A DNA stretch of 5,914 bases from Streptosporangiaceae bacterium (GTDB lineage: Bacteria > Actinomycetota > Actinomycetes > Streptosporangiales > Streptosporangiaceae). This document shows positions 5,446 through 5,914 of the stretch, one piece after another. The DNA is taken from contig JASIGD010000238.1 in assembly GCA_030045295.1 (NCBI GenBank), positions 1-5,914 on the forward strand, in the 5' to 3' direction. The translations under genes and the position numbers were made by a program. The notes below the pieces were generated by a model, which saw only the letters and a program-made list of their open reading frames with translations, ran no database searches and was not told the origin of the DNA. The first letter of the stretch is position 1. Each line of letters opens with the position of its first letter.

Positions 5446-5914
5446 ATGCTCGGAACAGTAGCCAGCCTGCGCCGGTATCCGGTCAAGTCGATGCTCGGCG
5501 AGGACGTGGACGCCAGCGACGTGACGTTCACCGGACTGGCGCGTGATCGCCGGCTGGCCCTGGTCAGCGGGCGGACGGGCAAGGTCGCCAGCGCGAAGTA
5601 CCCGCGGCTGTGGCGGCAGCTGCTCGCGCTGTCCGCCGTGGCCCCCGACGACGCGGGGGACGCGGTGCTGATCACGCTGCCGGGCGGCAAGACCGTCTGG
5701 AGTTCCGACGCTGACGTCGACACGATCCTGTCCGCGGTGCTGAACGAGCCGGTCACGCTGACCGCAACCCCTCCGCCCGGCGCGTCACTGGACCGCGCGG
5801 TCCCGGAGGCCGTGCTGAGCGCCGGGGTGACCGCCCGGGTCCCGGCGGAAATCATCGAGGTCGGCGCGGCCGCCCCGCCGGGCACCTTCGTCGACTTCGC
5901 GCCGGTCCACCTGC
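5446..5914 (+). CDS. MOSC domain-containing protein, N-terminal part (runs off the window)
   Basis: The frame from ATG 5446 stays open to the window end (156 codons, no stop). It begins MLGTVASLRRYPVKSMLGED, the signature of the MOSC N-terminal beta-barrel domain (R-Y-P-V-K-S-M-x-G-E). LARDRRLALVSGRTGKVASA follows, and near the end TFVDFAPVHL, the phrase that normally opens the MOSC domain proper in actinobacterial members. The catalytic part, including the conserved Cys expected further on, is outside the window. MOSC proteins are related to the C-terminal domain of molybdenum cofactor sulfurase and to the mARC/YiiM reductases; a role in sulfur or Mo-cofactor transfer is known for the family, not shown here. 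It starts 39 bp after the sigma gene on the same strand, so it may be partly read from the ECF promoter. Confidence 0.85.
   Translation, partial: MLGTVASLRRYPVKSMLGEDVDASDVTFTGLARDRRLALVSGRTGKVASAKYPRLWRQLLALSAVAPDDAGDAVLITLPGGKTVWSSDADVDTILSAVLNEPVTLTATPPPGASLDRAVPEAVLSAGVTARVPAEIIEVGAAAPPGTFVDFAPVHL

Noticed and set aside
5307..5885. Minus-strand open frame opposite the end of the sigma gene and MOSC
   Set aside because: Ser/Thr/Arg-rich shadow without a domain. The plus strand clearly encodes the MOSC N-terminal domain.

Overview
The window is GC-rich DNA with strong G/C preference at third codon positions. It uses GTG as well as ATG starts and at least two leaderless-looking promoters, which points to a high-GC actinobacterium. 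The mix of families (a two-domain VOC protein like mycobacterial Rv0577, DUF899, a SnoaL-tailed ECF sigma factor, an actinobacterial-type MOSC protein) fits Streptosporangiales or a relative, but the genus is a guess. Coding texture is uniform, and no transposase, integrase, tRNA, rRNA or CRISPR array is visible.

Left end (1-584): the window opens on the last codons of a probable upstream gene. Next comes a small DUF5615 PIN-like protein (toxin-type nuclease fold), then a short non-coding stretch. That stretch holds the most notable element: a 28-bp sequence at 461-488 with the full architecture of a XerC/XerD dif site. If real, the window lies at the replication terminus of a circular chromosome, or carries a Xer site from a plasmid or mobile module.

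Middle (585-3332): a two-domain glyoxalase/VOC protein (+) is driven by a leaderless TAGGCT promoter. It converges on a DUF899 thioredoxin-fold protein (-). The 195 bp between them look partly coding but hold no intact gene. DUF899 is divergent from an AadA-like nucleotidyltransferase (+) that has the GSx10DxD motif and the DUF4111-type C-terminal helical domain, but apparently not the catalytic Glu of true streptomycin enzymes.

Right (3333-5914): a GalT-like HIT-superfamily protein (-) with an intact HPHxQ active site has its own leaderless TAGGCT promoter. It is divergent from an ECF41-like sigma factor (+). The sigma gene is preceded by TGTCACA-N16-CGAC, one base from the motif known for ECF41 factors, so it probably regulates itself. 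A MOSC-domain gene starts 39 bp after the sigma gene and runs off the window end.

The genes do not form one pathway. Most look like single-gene transcription units of a housekeeping or accessory chromosomal region. The likely functional links are the toxin-type pair at the left edge and the sigma factor with its own promoter, possibly reading into MOSC. I see no clearly new multi-gene system; the dif-like site is the best lead.
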